Assembly (NCBI GenBank): GCA_037501455.1
Contig: CM074856.1
Coordinates: 49,443,001 to 49,507,000, forward strand
Reading direction: 5' to 3'
DNA from: Lantana camara
Taxonomy: Eukaryota > Streptophyta > Magnoliopsida > Lamiales > Verbenaceae
Length of the DNA: 64,000 bases
In this document: in pieces, positions 1-10,384 of the stretch
Layout: each line of letters begins with the position of its first letter
Numbering within the stretch: the stretch's first letter is position 1
The notes under the pieces: model-generated
The model's database searches: none
Seen by the model: only the letters and a program-made list of their open reading frames with translations
Told to the model about the DNA's origin: nothing
Program-made: the position numbers and the translations under genes

Positions 1-289
1 TCGGCTTGGAGTATTTTACTAATCATGACTTATGTGATATAGGGCTCGTTTCATGAACCATTTCACCTAAATGGTAGAGTCCTAAAGTCATCAGGATTAG
101 GGGAGTTCTTATACATGCACAGATAAAGTAAACGCATACCAAACAAGAGCATATAAAGAAGTGTTGCCTCGATTCGTTATTTCATTCAAAGATTGTCTGT
201 GATTACAATAAGGGAAAGCACAAAGCGGATGTACAATCGGCTTTCTAGGGCACTATTCCTAACACATACGAGTTTAAAATAGGATGAAC
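1..289. other. no gene recognised
   Basis: AT-rich sequence with no convincing reading frame, splice-site series or repeat boundary. It leads into the tandem repeat that begins near 290. Confidence 0.5.
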
Positions 290-545
290 GGGTCAAAAAA
301 CGGGTGAAACGGGCCCAAAACGTGTCAAACGAGTCATAAATAGGTCGAACAAATTGAAAAAAGAGTGAAACGGGTCCAAAACGGGTTAAACGAGTCTCAA
401 ATAAGTTGAACAAGTAAAAAAACGGGTGAAATGGGTCCAAAACGGGTCAAACGAGTCATAAATAGATCGAACAGGTCGAAAAACGAGTGAAACAGGTCAA
501 ACCAGTTTAAAATTGGTCAAACAGATCGAAAAACGAAAAAAGAGA
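290..545. repeat. 61-bp-period minisatellite
   Basis: About four diverged tandem units, each opening with a variant of AACGGGTGAAACGGG at about 299, 360, 420 and 481. Each unit then repeats a series of GGTC-type words (AAACGGGTC, AAACGAGTC, AATAGGTCGAAC). The open frame across it is a product of the repeat and is not a gene. It may be the inside of the hAT-like element whose right end lies at 889. Confidence 0.7.
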
Positions 546-889
546 CGCAAAATTATCCAAACGATCAAATATGTTCAAAGCATGACAAACGGGTTGTAAA
601 TAGGTTAGTTAAGTCAAATTGGTTTAATATTGCGCAAATGTATTAGTGAAGGAAAAAAAATATATTAATGAAGGATATATTGGACATTTAAGTACTTAGA
701 TTAAGTAGAACCCACTAAAAACCTATTATTGAATCTATTAATAAACCATCAAAACCCATTAAAACTCATTTAAAACTAAAACCATTAAAAACTCATTATA
801 ATACAACCCATTTTGGAACAAAACCATTTAAACCCAGCCCACATGAGCCCAACCCAAAACCAGCCCAATCCACCCATTTGTCACCCCTA
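546..889. mobile_element. hAT-like element, right end only
   Basis: The sequence becomes rich in short repeats of ACCCATT and AGCCCA and ends at 889. Its reverse complement starts TAGGGGTGACAAATGGG, the same TAGGGGTG terminus carried by the two complete hAT-like elements at 4396 and 5884. I found no matching left terminus in the window, so the element is truncated, diverged, or begins before the window. Superfamily is inferred from the terminus alone. Confidence 0.4.
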
Positions 890-969
890 CCTTCATGTAT
901 GAGATTGTATCCTTGTGGCTGTTTGGGGGGGGGGGGGGGGGTGTGTAAAACAGGAAAAAAAAAACCATA

Positions 970-1636
970 ATAGATTATAGGCATCCTCCTCATCATTCAC
1001 TTATTATTAGTAAATAATGTATTGTTATTTATCTGTAATATTTGTGGTGTTGTATGATAATGAATGAACTTCTATTTGTATTATATATTAATTAATTATA
1101 TTTATCGTAAAAATATCTTCCGTTCCACGAATTACCGCGACCGTTTCGCGACATGATGTTGGAACCAGAACGGTGCCCACCGTTGCGTTTCCGCGACCGC
1201 GACTGCGAACCATACTTTGGACTCGAATCTTTGAAACGAATCCAATGGTGGTGTCATAATTCGAATCCAAATTTTCGAGCTCAAGTTAGCCGAAAAACGG
1301 CTCAAAAACCCTAATTACAATTAGGTCCCTAAACTTCCGAAAATGGACATTTGAGTCCAAACATATTTTAATTAAATTCTAAACTAATACACAACTCGGA
1401 ATAAAGTTCATGTTCATATGTAGGCAAGCAACGTCATATAATTCACATTAATTAAATTAAAACAACGAGAATACATAATTAAACTCACACGTGACGTCAT
1501 GCCTGGCTTGCCGGAGGAACGGGGTGTCACATGAATATTACAATTGGCCCCTTATAAATCATTTTATTATATTTTGGTCCCTTCTAAAATTATAAACTAC
1601 GCCAGATCATTTTTTCGTTAAATTTAAGATGAAATC
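970..1636. repeat. 667-bp tandem duplication, copy 1
   Basis: This block repeats immediately downstream at 1637-2303, and the two copies differ at only a few bases. Both hold the same spurious 60-residue minus-strand frame and a CACGTGACGTCATG motif that combines G-box and C-box cores. The block ends inside the left arm of the foldback element, which is complete only after copy 2. Confidence 0.9.
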
Positions 1637-2303
1637 ATAGATTATAGGCATCCTCCTCATCATTCACTTATTATTAGTAAATAATGTATTGTTATTTATC
1701 TGTAATATTTGTGGTGTTGTATGATAATGAATGAACTTCTATTTGTATTATATATTAATTAATTATATTTATCGTAAAAATATCTTCCGTTCCACGAATT
1801 ACCGCGACCGTTTCGCGACATGATGCTGGAACCAGAACGGTGCCCACCGTTGCGTTTCCGTGACCGCGACTGCGAACCATACTTTGGACTCGAATCTTTG
1901 AAACGAATCCAATGGTGGTGTCATAATTCGAATCCAAATTTTCGAGCTCAAGTTAGCCGAAAAACGGCTCAAAAACCCTAATTACAATTAGGTCCCTAAA
2001 CTTCCGAAAATGGACATTTGAGTCCAAACATATTTTAATTAAATTCTAAACTAATACACAACTCGGAATAAAGTTCATGTTCATATGTAGGCAAGCAACG
2101 TCATATAATTCACATTAATTAAATTAAAACAACGAGAATACATAATTAAACTCACACGTGACGTCATGCCTGGCTTGCCGGAGGAACGGGGTGTCACATG
2201 AATATTACAATTGGCCCCTTATAAATCATTTTATTATATTTTGGTCCCTTCTAAAATTATAAACTACGCCAGATCATTTTTTCGTTAAATTTAAGATGAA
2301 ATC
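1637..2303. repeat. 667-bp tandem duplication, copy 2
   Basis: Second copy in direct orientation with no spacer. Both junctions share the short word CATAGATT, which would fit slippage or unequal exchange at microhomology. Near-identity of the copies suggests a recent event. Confidence 0.9.
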
Positions 2304-2525
2304 ATAGATTTTGGGACTTGAATTTTCCATTTTACCCCTGCTTAATCGGTATTTTTTTTTTACCAAGTTTACCTTAAATTTAAGGCAGGGGTAAATGAGA
2401 AATTCAACTCCCAAAATCTATGATGTCACCATAAATTTAACAAAAAACTAATCTGATATAATTTATAATTGTTAGAAATGGCCAAAATGTAATAAAATGA
2501 CTCATAGGAGTCCTTGTAATATCTG
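2203..2525. mobile_element. foldback (MITE-like) inverted repeat
   Basis: Two arms of about 150 bp face each other around a T-rich centre near 2351. Matching words include ATAGATTTTGGGACTTGAAT against ATAGATTTTGGGAGTTGAAT on the other strand, and TTACCCCTGC against its complement GCAGGGGTAA. The outer arms (near 2210-2290 and 2425-2520) also pair, with more mismatches. There is no coding capacity. No clear target-site duplication could be fixed, so the superfamily is open. Confidence 0.7.
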
Positions 2526-2599
2526 AAACTCTAGAGGGTGTTAAATGTAATTAACCCAAATAAATAAATAAAATTTGCATATTAAGCGAACCAGCTGTC

Positions 2600-4828
2600 C
2601 AATTCGATTTTTAGGGCCAAAACACCGACTCTACCATAGCGTCCGGAAATATGGTTCTCCAACTATCTAAAGCAACTGAGCGATCAAATCGCGCCCCAAG
2701 AGTATCTGACGAGACACGATTTTTAGTCCATATGAAGGGGAATCCCAAAAAGCCAAATTCAAAAGCCCGATATCACTCAGTGCATCGCTGAAGGCCAAAA
2801 CTTGACTAGAGGGGTGGTTATTCCCCCCTCATCTTCATCCTTATGTAGTATTTCGTAGAAATACTGGCTGACCAACAGTAGAACTAAAGAACGCCAATGT
2901 AAAGATCTCAAAATTTCCATGAATACAAACGGTTTTGATGAACCGGAACACCATAAAAACTCGTGAATTGCCATACGTCCTCGTTGTTGTCCTCCATAAT
3001 TAAAGCATCTATATGATTGACAGAAAAACTAACCAAAGTAACATCAACATCTTTGTGCCAGAGCAACGCCAAGTCTCTGTCTTTCCCCACTAAGTTCACA
3101 TTAACACCATCCATATTAAAAATCATCTTCCAATGATCAATTCTCTATTTTTGCATCTAGTGTCCGAAAGAAAAATGATCAAGGAGTTATGATCCTTAAT
3201 AAGGGATCAAAGGTTACAAACTCGCCAGAGACTTCCCGTGCCTTCGTAGTTCCAACTGAGACAACTCATTGGTTTCAGTGGGATTACCGAGCAACCTCCG
3301 CCATTATATAGAAATATCGACGAGGACTGAGGAAGAAGATGATAGAAAGGAACTGGGAATGTCTGTTAACTTGAGGGATAAAGTTTTGTTTGGGAGAGGG
3401 CTTGCTTCAAAATTTTCTAGTTTCTGTTGTGTAAAGGGGTGGCTAATCCGAGATGTTTAAAGTGAAGAGGTTGTTAACGAGTTGGTTGTCGACAGGAGAT
3501 AGGGACAACGAGAAGAATTAGGATTGAGGAGAGCTCGAAGGTGGACGATCAGTATAATCAATGGCAGAAAAAAAAAATGTGGGATCTTTTTTTACATTGA
3601 CGAGTGGGAGTTAAGCTTTCATCATCCGGGCGTGAACAATGGGATCCCACTAGAAGATGCTCGTTGACTCCGATAGATAGAGGAGGAGGAGGGAGTGTAG
3701 GGATGTTAGTTTTAGAGTGCGAGCTAGGAACAAGTGTAGAGGTGGTATTAGATTGCTTATCAGAGGAGTTGAATTGGGATCGGATAGTGATGTATCGGGT
3801 TCTACGTTGACATTGGAAGGAAATACCAAGGGGGATTTAGTGTTGGGTGACCAACATGATTGTTGAGGTTTGTCTGAGTGGCAGGGGTTCCTGAGTTAAG
3901 GAGGGTTGGTTGCAGCCAGATTTGAGAAGGATTAGAGGGCGACTGGACTGTGGTGTGGTTGATAATGGTGGTGGGTCAATGAAGCGAAAGAAAATTGGGC
4001 AAACAGAGAAATTAGGGGGTTCCTGCCCAAAGAAGCCATGGGTTGTACGAGAATTGTGGAGCTGCATCAACAAAGTCATCTTCATATTTGAGGGGGCAGT
4101 ATTTGTCAACGTGATGACAAATCCCACAGTGCTAGCAGAAATTAAGGAGTCTTTCATATGTGAGCGAAATAGAGAGTCTGCGGCTTGAGGGGAGTTTGCA
4201 TCTGATAAGTGGCTTAAACATTAATATACCAACCCAAACTCGTACTGAGTTTGAAAGCCCGACAAATTTAGTGCTACGATCACTTGAATGGGAAACCCCA
4301 ATTCGATCTGCCACAAATTTTGTTATTTCTCTGTTGTGGCGATTGAGCTAGAGGTTGTGAATGTGGACATAGAAATCATAGCGGTCCAGGGGGACTAGGG
4401 GTGGGCGCGGGTCGGGTTTTGTCGGGTTCGGGGTTTTTGGGTCGGGTACCCGAAATGTCGGGTAGCATTTTTTGCTACCCGAACCCGAACCGATTAAAGT
4501 CGGGTACCCGACAATCGGGTATCCAATTTTTTCGGGTACTTGGCCGGGTCGGGTTCGGGTACCCGCCTGCTTTTCTTTTCTTTTTTTTTTTTTTTTTTTT
4601 TTTTTTATATTTTAAAAATACCCATTTTTCTAGTTAATTAAATTATTAAACATAATTAAACTATTAAACTTAAACGATACGTTGAAAAGTATTAAAGCTT
4701 GAAAATTAATTAAACTATTAAATTAAAGCTTAACTATTGAATTTTGGACAAAATGTCCAGACTACAGTAGCAGCAGTAGGCCAAGCTTAACTAAAGTATA
4801 TATTATATATAATATATAAATATATATT

Positions 4829-4880
<52 letters not shown>

Positions 4881-5570
4881 TATTATATAGTATATACACA
4901 GTACACTTTACAAACTTAATATTTATTATGTATATTATATAGTATATACACATTACAAATTTAATTTAATAGTATATTTATATATATATATATATATTAA
5001 GTTTAATTTTATTTATTTTTTTTGAAAAATTGTCGGGTTAATCGGGTACCCGATCGGGTATTTCGGATAGTGAATTATTACCCGAACCCGAACCGATATA
5101 TTATATCGGGTATCAGGTACCCAACCCGACATCCGAAATTTACAAAGAAATCCGAACCAATCGAGTTTTACCCGATCCGAAACGCCCACCCCTAAGGGGG
5201 ACAATGAGAGGGTTGTCGTATAGAAAAGAGCACTGAGAATGAGGGGATACTTTTCAAAGCTCCATCTCCTGTTTTCCTGGACTAGCTGGATGTTCAACTT
5301 GTGGTTAAAACTTAAAAGTAAAACGGAATCGGTCTTCCCCAATTCTGGATATATCTATGTCGTTTATCGAATTCATTGCCCGTATCATAGTTGACTTGAA
5401 GAAGTCAAAATGAATAATTTTGCATGCGAACACCTTACCCACCAGAGATGTAGAAAAACTTGTCTGAGACGTGCCCCAAGAGTCTTCTGTAATCAACAAA
5501 TTCTCTAATTCTTTGGCGGTAAGGGAAAAGTCTTGAGCCAGACGACTAATCTTTTATATCAATTCCCCCA
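2600..5570 (-). pseudogene. decayed LINE (L1-type) retrotransposon fragment
   Basis: Read on the minus strand, broken frames give pieces of a plant LINE in the expected order. At 5305-5499 is a DUF4283-like stretch including FKSTMIRAMNSI and FRFTF. Near 4130-4170 is a zinc-knuckle-like piece with YERLLNFC, followed by a stop and HCG. At 2908-3126 are endonuclease-like blocks such as LALLWHKDVDV, NHIDA and FTSFYGVP. Near 2780-2900 FYEILHKDEDEGG resembles the usual DFNEIL region, and near 2640-2760 ARFDRSVALDSW resembles the end of that domain. No reverse transcriptase was seen, and many stops and frameshifts are present. A hAT-like element interrupts it at 4396-5194. Assignment rests on family resemblance judged by eye. 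Confidence 0.65.
4396..5194. mobile_element. hAT-superfamily non-autonomous element (799 bp)
   Basis: The termini are perfect 12-bp inverted repeats, TAGGGGTGGGCG at the left and its complement at the right. The element is flanked by an exact 8-bp target-site duplication, AGGGGGAC, at 4388-4395 and 5195-5202. These are diagnostic of hAT insertions. The subterminal zones are packed with GGGTACCCGA and CGGGTTCGGG words in both orientations, and the centre is AT-rich with TA repeats (4790-5000). No transposase frame is present. It sits inside the decayed LINE, so it inserted later. Confidence 0.92.
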
Positions 5571-5883
5571 TATTTTTTATAGGTTGAAATTAGCCCCGTA
5601 CAAAGTTTTGATCTCTTTTACCGGCAATTTTTATTAACATTAAAATGTATTTTAATGTTCAATGTGAACAGTCTTGTTTCAAAAGAAAATAATATATATA
5701 TTTCACAAATTAATTGTCAAATCTACAATAGAGTGCGCTTCCAAAATTTGAAGCTTCCATTTCCCGAAAATGAATTTTATGCTTCTTAAATATAGTAATT
5801 ATTATTTTCGATTTACTTTTTTTTTTTTTTTTTTTTTTTAGAAAGTTGTCATGTGCAAAAAAAACATAATAAATGATCAAAAC
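5571..5883. other. intergenic, no gene recognised
   Basis: AT-rich DNA with a long T run near 5818-5839. It ends with ATCAAAAC, which is the left target-site duplication of the next hAT element. Confidence 0.6.
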
Positions 5884-6704
5884 TAGGGGTGTAAACGGAT
5901 AATAAACGGATCGGATGTATGATTACTATATCCTTATCCGTTTATGATTCGGACGGATACGGATAATATCCTTTTAAATCGAATTCGGATAATATCCTTT
6001 TTATACGGATACAAGGCGGATTCGGACGGATTCGGATTTTAATCGGATTTTCAACTATTTAAAATTTGACATAAATTATTTATTTATATAACTTCGAACT
6101 TTTAATCAGATTATCAACTATTCATTTATAGATAAATTATTTAATAATTATATAACTTTGAATATATATATTTTAGACGAATAGAGAAATAATAAGTATA
6201 TCTATAAAGATCATTTTTATGTTTTAGCGAATGTATAAATGTGGTGAAATTATAAATTTTATGATATAATTAATTGGAAATATAATACTTTTATTAATAA
6301 CATAATATATGTTAATTATATTATCTCTATATGAATATTGACGTGAACATATAGTTACTAATAAAACCTAAGGTTTTTCTTTAATAAATGCGCTAAAAAA
6401 TTTACTTAGTACTAATAATCTATCTTACATACACAGTTTTGTGTATATATTTTAATATAATACATTATTTATCGGATACGGATTACGGATAAATCGGATA
6501 ACGGATATATCTAACGGATAATGAAACGGATCGGATGTTAAACGGATCGGATGCCTGATTACCATATCCTTATCCGTTTATAATTCGGATGTCTATAATC
6601 GAATACGGATAATATCCTCTTGAGACGGATTCGGATAATATCCTCTGTAAACGAATTCGGATGCGGACGGATATCGGATTTTCGAATATCCATTTACAGC
6701 CCTA
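5884..6704. mobile_element. hAT-superfamily non-autonomous element (821 bp)
   Basis: The left end TAGGGGTGTAAACGGAT pairs with the right end, whose complement reads TAGGGCTGTAAATGGAT. An exact 8-bp duplication ATCAAAAC lies at 5876-5883 and 6705-6712. Both ends carry clustered CGGATA and GGATTCGGA words; the middle is AT-rich and non-coding. The right end lies 277 bp upstream of the RAD51 start codon, so the element bounds the RAD51 promoter. Confidence 0.92.
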
Positions 6705-6826
6705 ATCAAAACATAAAAACAAATTTGCATAAGAAGCCCAAGATATTTCAAATGCACGTAACCAATTGTTTGGATTGGGTATGTCGTTATAGGCCCAATC
6801 CAAACCCAACCCAACCAAATCTAAGG

Positions 6827-6839
6827 CTTACCCAACAAG
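6827..6839. promoter_or_regulatory. candidate SOG1 site, CTT-N7-AAG
   Basis: The sequence CTTACCCAACAAG fits the palindromic consensus CTT(N)7AAG bound by SOG1, the plant DNA-damage transcription factor. RAD51 is a known SOG1 target in Arabidopsis. The site lies about 143 bp upstream of the start codon. One match is expected by chance in roughly 4 kb of sequence, so position and gene identity are what make it notable. Confidence 0.5.
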
Positions 6840-6876
6840 TTTCTTCTGCCAGCAACTCGGCAAGATTCCTCTCTTC

Positions 6877-6884
6877 TTGGCGCC
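6877..6884. promoter_or_regulatory. possible E2F-like site
   Basis: TTGGCGCC lies about 100 bp upstream of the RAD51 start. It is one base short of the usual WTTSSCSS consensus on the + strand, because a C precedes it. E2F control of S-phase genes is established in plants; its action here is only a guess. Confidence 0.25.
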
Positions 6885-6924
6885 TCTCAAAATACTTCAA
6901 AAATCTCTCTCCCTTCTCCCCACC

Positions 6925-6958
6925 CCCCCCCCCCCCCCCCCTCTCTCTCTCTCTCTCA
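6925..6958 (+). repeat. poly-C and CT microsatellite in RAD51 leader
   Basis: A run of about 17 C is followed by (CT)n, ending some 25 bp before the start codon. Pyrimidine tracts are common in plant 5' leaders. The exact length may be affected by sequencing error in the homopolymer. Confidence 0.8.
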
Positions 6959-6981
6959 GAGACACATACACATTTCCATAG

Positions 6982-9900
6982 ATGGAACAGCAGAGGAGGC
7001 AAATGTTGCAGCAAGAACAACATGAGGAAGCGGATGACATTCAGCATGGCCCATTCCCCGTCGAGCAACTTCAGGTCTATCACCTTGCCTTCTCCACTTT
7101 TTAATTCATTTCGTCTCTCTGTTTTGGGTTTCCGTAAAATGGGTTTTTCTTTGAATTCGTAAAGATTCTAGGTTGGGTTTCTGTAAAATGGGTTTTTTTT
7201 TGAATTCATCAAGATTCTGGGTTTTGGGTTCCCGTAAAATGGGGGTTTCTTTGAATTCATCGAGATATTCGCAGAATTTTCAAGACCCAAGCTTTGATGA
7301 TAAATTGTCCAGGGCTTTTTGCTTTAGATGTTTCCTGAGAATAACTGGCATGGACGAAATCCCAGTTCAGATTGATTGAGTCGGGATTCATAAAATGACC
7401 TTGTGTGTTGTATGATTTCAGTTGTTCGCTCTTGTACCATGTTTTGAAGAAATAGGGTCCTTTCAATTTCTTAGAGCTAGGTCGTAGCTGATCATATTGT
7501 TCGATTCTCACTAAAAATGGAACCCGTTTTCATTGCTTTTCAAAATTTTAGGTTCTTGAACTCCAAATATGATCCATCTCCAGCTTGCCGTCACTAATTG
7601 CCTTTTTGGAGCTGTTTCTTTTTAAAAAACTATTTTATCATGTTTGCTTATTTTTATAGACAATGTCTGAAAATGGATTGTTTTATTGGGGGTTTGCTCT
7701 GCTGGCTCGTAAGCCAAGCATCAATGATGACCACATCACACAGATGTTTGTGGAAGTTCACTAATGTAATGTGTCAACTATGAAGATGATGTCTTGATGT
7801 ATGGAATTTGTAATGGTCATCTGAAAGAGAGGGGTAAAATATGTTAAGTGCAGCTCTTAGATGTTCTTTTTACATTTTATCAGGACAAAAGGAAACAAAT
7901 GTGTTTCTATAGTTTCCTTATTCAAACAGAGTTCATTACACTCTTGTTAAAGGTTTAGGCCGCAATATATTTCCTTTCTTACAAATTTAAATGGATCTTG
8001 TGAAAATCTGAAAAACAATTGGATTCTAAATGTTTCTTTACGTTTTTGTCTTCAAGGCATCTGGGATTTCTGCCCTCGATATTAAAAAGCTTAAAGATGC
8101 GGGTTTGTGCTCCGTGGAATCAGTAGCTTACTCTCCAAGGAAGGAGCTTTTGCAAATTAAAGGAATTAGTGATGCAAAAGTCGACAAGATCATTGAAGCA
8201 GGCATGTTCTTCTTGTTCGTGTTTGATATGCTTGTGACATTGTCTTTTACTTCATTTTCTACCTTAAATAAATGCATTCAGTTTAAGAGATTTCATTTTT
8301 GATAAATATCAACAGCTTCAAAATTGATTCCTTTGGGCTTTACGAGCGCTACCCAATTGCATATGCAAAGGCAAGAATTAATTCAAATAACTTCTGGATC
8401 AAAGGAGCTCGACAGAATTCTAGAAGGTTGTTTCTACTTGACCACAATTATTAGTTGTTATCTAGCTGGCGCACAAACTTATATAATTTTTCTTTGTTCT
8501 TTTCTCTATTTTACAGGAGGAATTGAAACTGGTTCTATAACAGAATTATATGGGGAATACCGTTCTGGAAAGACTCAATTATGCCATACCCTTTGTGTCA
8601 CTTGCCAAGTGAGATCAGTAAACATTACTTAATAACAAAGTGTGCTAATCTGTGCAACTAGATAAGCTGATTGCCATTTTTTGCTATAATTCAGCTTCCA
8701 TTAGACCAAGGTGGTGGTGAGGGAAAAGCTATGTACATTGATGCTGAGGGGACGTTCAGGCCACAGAGATTACTACAGATAGCAGAGAGGTTAGAATTAG
8801 CTTTCATGAGATTTTTAACATTAGAATTCTTTTAGTATGTTGCATTATTGTACATAAATAAGGGTTCGAAATGTGTAGGTTTGGGTTGAATGGTGCTGAT
8901 GTGTTGGAAAATGTGGCTTATGCTCGAGCTTATAACACTGATCATCAATCTAGGCTTCTGATTGAAGCTGCATCGATGATGATAGAAACCAGGTATTAAT
9001 GAGAGTTTAGTAGTTTACCCTTACACCATTCAGATCTCTACACAAGAATTTTCAGCTTCTCCTTAATTTTGAGTCCATGAATTGATAATTTTATGACTAT
9101 GGTAGTATTTTACTATATATGAACTCTAAGGAAAGCAAGTATGTGCCTTTTGCCTTGTTTAATTATTTTGGGAGTATTTGGAAGCTCATTTGCTTACAGG
9201 AAAGCATAAAATAAGGTAGAAGTTGAGAACCAAGGACCATGCTTCTATTTTATTTTTGTAAATAAATGGAAGCTTTTGTAGAGTAATAAAAGTGCTTCGA
9301 ACTCTTTGTTTTCCATATGTCAACTTTTCACTTCCTTTTTCAAACTCCTCACTTTCGCATCTGCAACCTTTCACAACCATAGCTTCTCCAAAATAGAAGA
9401 TTTTGCGTACTCTGCTCTGTAACATTTGCAGTCGCTTAAGTTGTACTCTCTCTCTGCGTATTCAGGTTTGCTCTGATGATAGTAGATAGCGCCACAGCTC
9501 TTTACAGGACAGATTTCTCTGGAAGGGGTGAATTATCAGCTAGGCAAATGCACCTGGCAAAGTTTCTGAGAAGCCTTCAGAAGTTAGCAGATGAGGTAGT
9601 TCATTATATGTTTCTCTTATTTTCATATCAATGAGAATGCACAATGTCTGCTTTGTGAAGTAAAAACACTATCCATGAATATTGCTGTTATAGCTAAAAA
9701 ATAAAACCCTTTTCCCGTATCTTGCAGTTTGGCGTAGCTGTTGTTATCACTAACCAAGTAGTGGCTCAAGTAGATGGTTCCGCCATTTTTGCAGGCCCTC
9801 AAATCAAACCCATCGGTGGAAACATTATGGCCCATGCTACTACAACACGGTTTGTTCTTTTGTGCTTCTTTAGTAATTACATTCCCTAATTGGCATAATT

Positions 9901-10384
9901 ACACAAACTTCCCCAGCAGAAAATTTACATTACATCCAGATCCATCCATTGTGATGGTTTAATTTCTAATTTTAATGAATACCCTGTTTCTCTTTTGACT
10001 CTTTCTGATCAATATTCGATTCTAAATTCATAACTATAATAGCACGTTTTAAACCAAATCATATAGTTTGTTAGGGGAATTTTTTGTAATTTCATAAACC
10101 GAAGGGGAAGTTTCTGTAATTATGTTAAACCTCTGGGTTCGTTATAATTATCCTTAATTTCTTCTAACTCAACCTCCACCCACCTACCCACCCGGCAAAA
10201 GAGTCACTTGCTGAGTTATTTGGTTGTGGTTAGTTATCTGCGAGTTTGTTGTGATGACAGATTAGGTTTAAGGAAAGGAAGAGGAGAAGAACGAATATGC
10301 AAAGTAGTGAGTTCCCCATGTTTGGCTGAAGGTGAAGCAAGATTTCAGATAACTGCCGATGGTGTAACCGATGTAAAGGATTGA
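6982..10384 (+). CDS. RAD51: RAD51 recombinase, complete nine-exon gene
   Basis: RAD51 forms the nucleoprotein filament that drives strand exchange in homologous recombination and meiosis. Exons: 6982-7074, 8057-8201, 8316-8426, 8517-8608, 8695-8789, 8879-8992, 9466-9595, 9728-9849, 10261-10384. They join in frame to 341 residues, the usual plant length. Residues 40-90 resemble the N-terminal helix-hairpin-helix region ([15 protein letters not shown]). Walker A is GEYRSGKT at 129-136, with Tyr where Phe is usual. Walker B is LMIVD at 220-224. The C terminus keeps [15 protein letters not shown]. Every intron is GT-AG except intron 2 (8202-8315), which starts GCATGT after AG: a GC-AG intron. 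The ATG was chosen because MEQQRRQ and then [10 protein letters not shown] match the RAD51 start. A hAT element lies just upstream. Confidence 0.96.

Noticed and set aside
186..440. 84-residue Phe/Arg-rich frame
   Set aside because: It follows the 61-bp minisatellite period and its composition comes from the repeat.
1088..1937. Two identical 60-residue frames as a duplicated gene
   Set aside because: They are the same chance frame in both copies of a non-coding 667-bp tandem duplication.
4401..4637. Gly-rich 78-residue frame
   Set aside because: It lies inside the hAT element over GGGTACCC repeats and a long T run.
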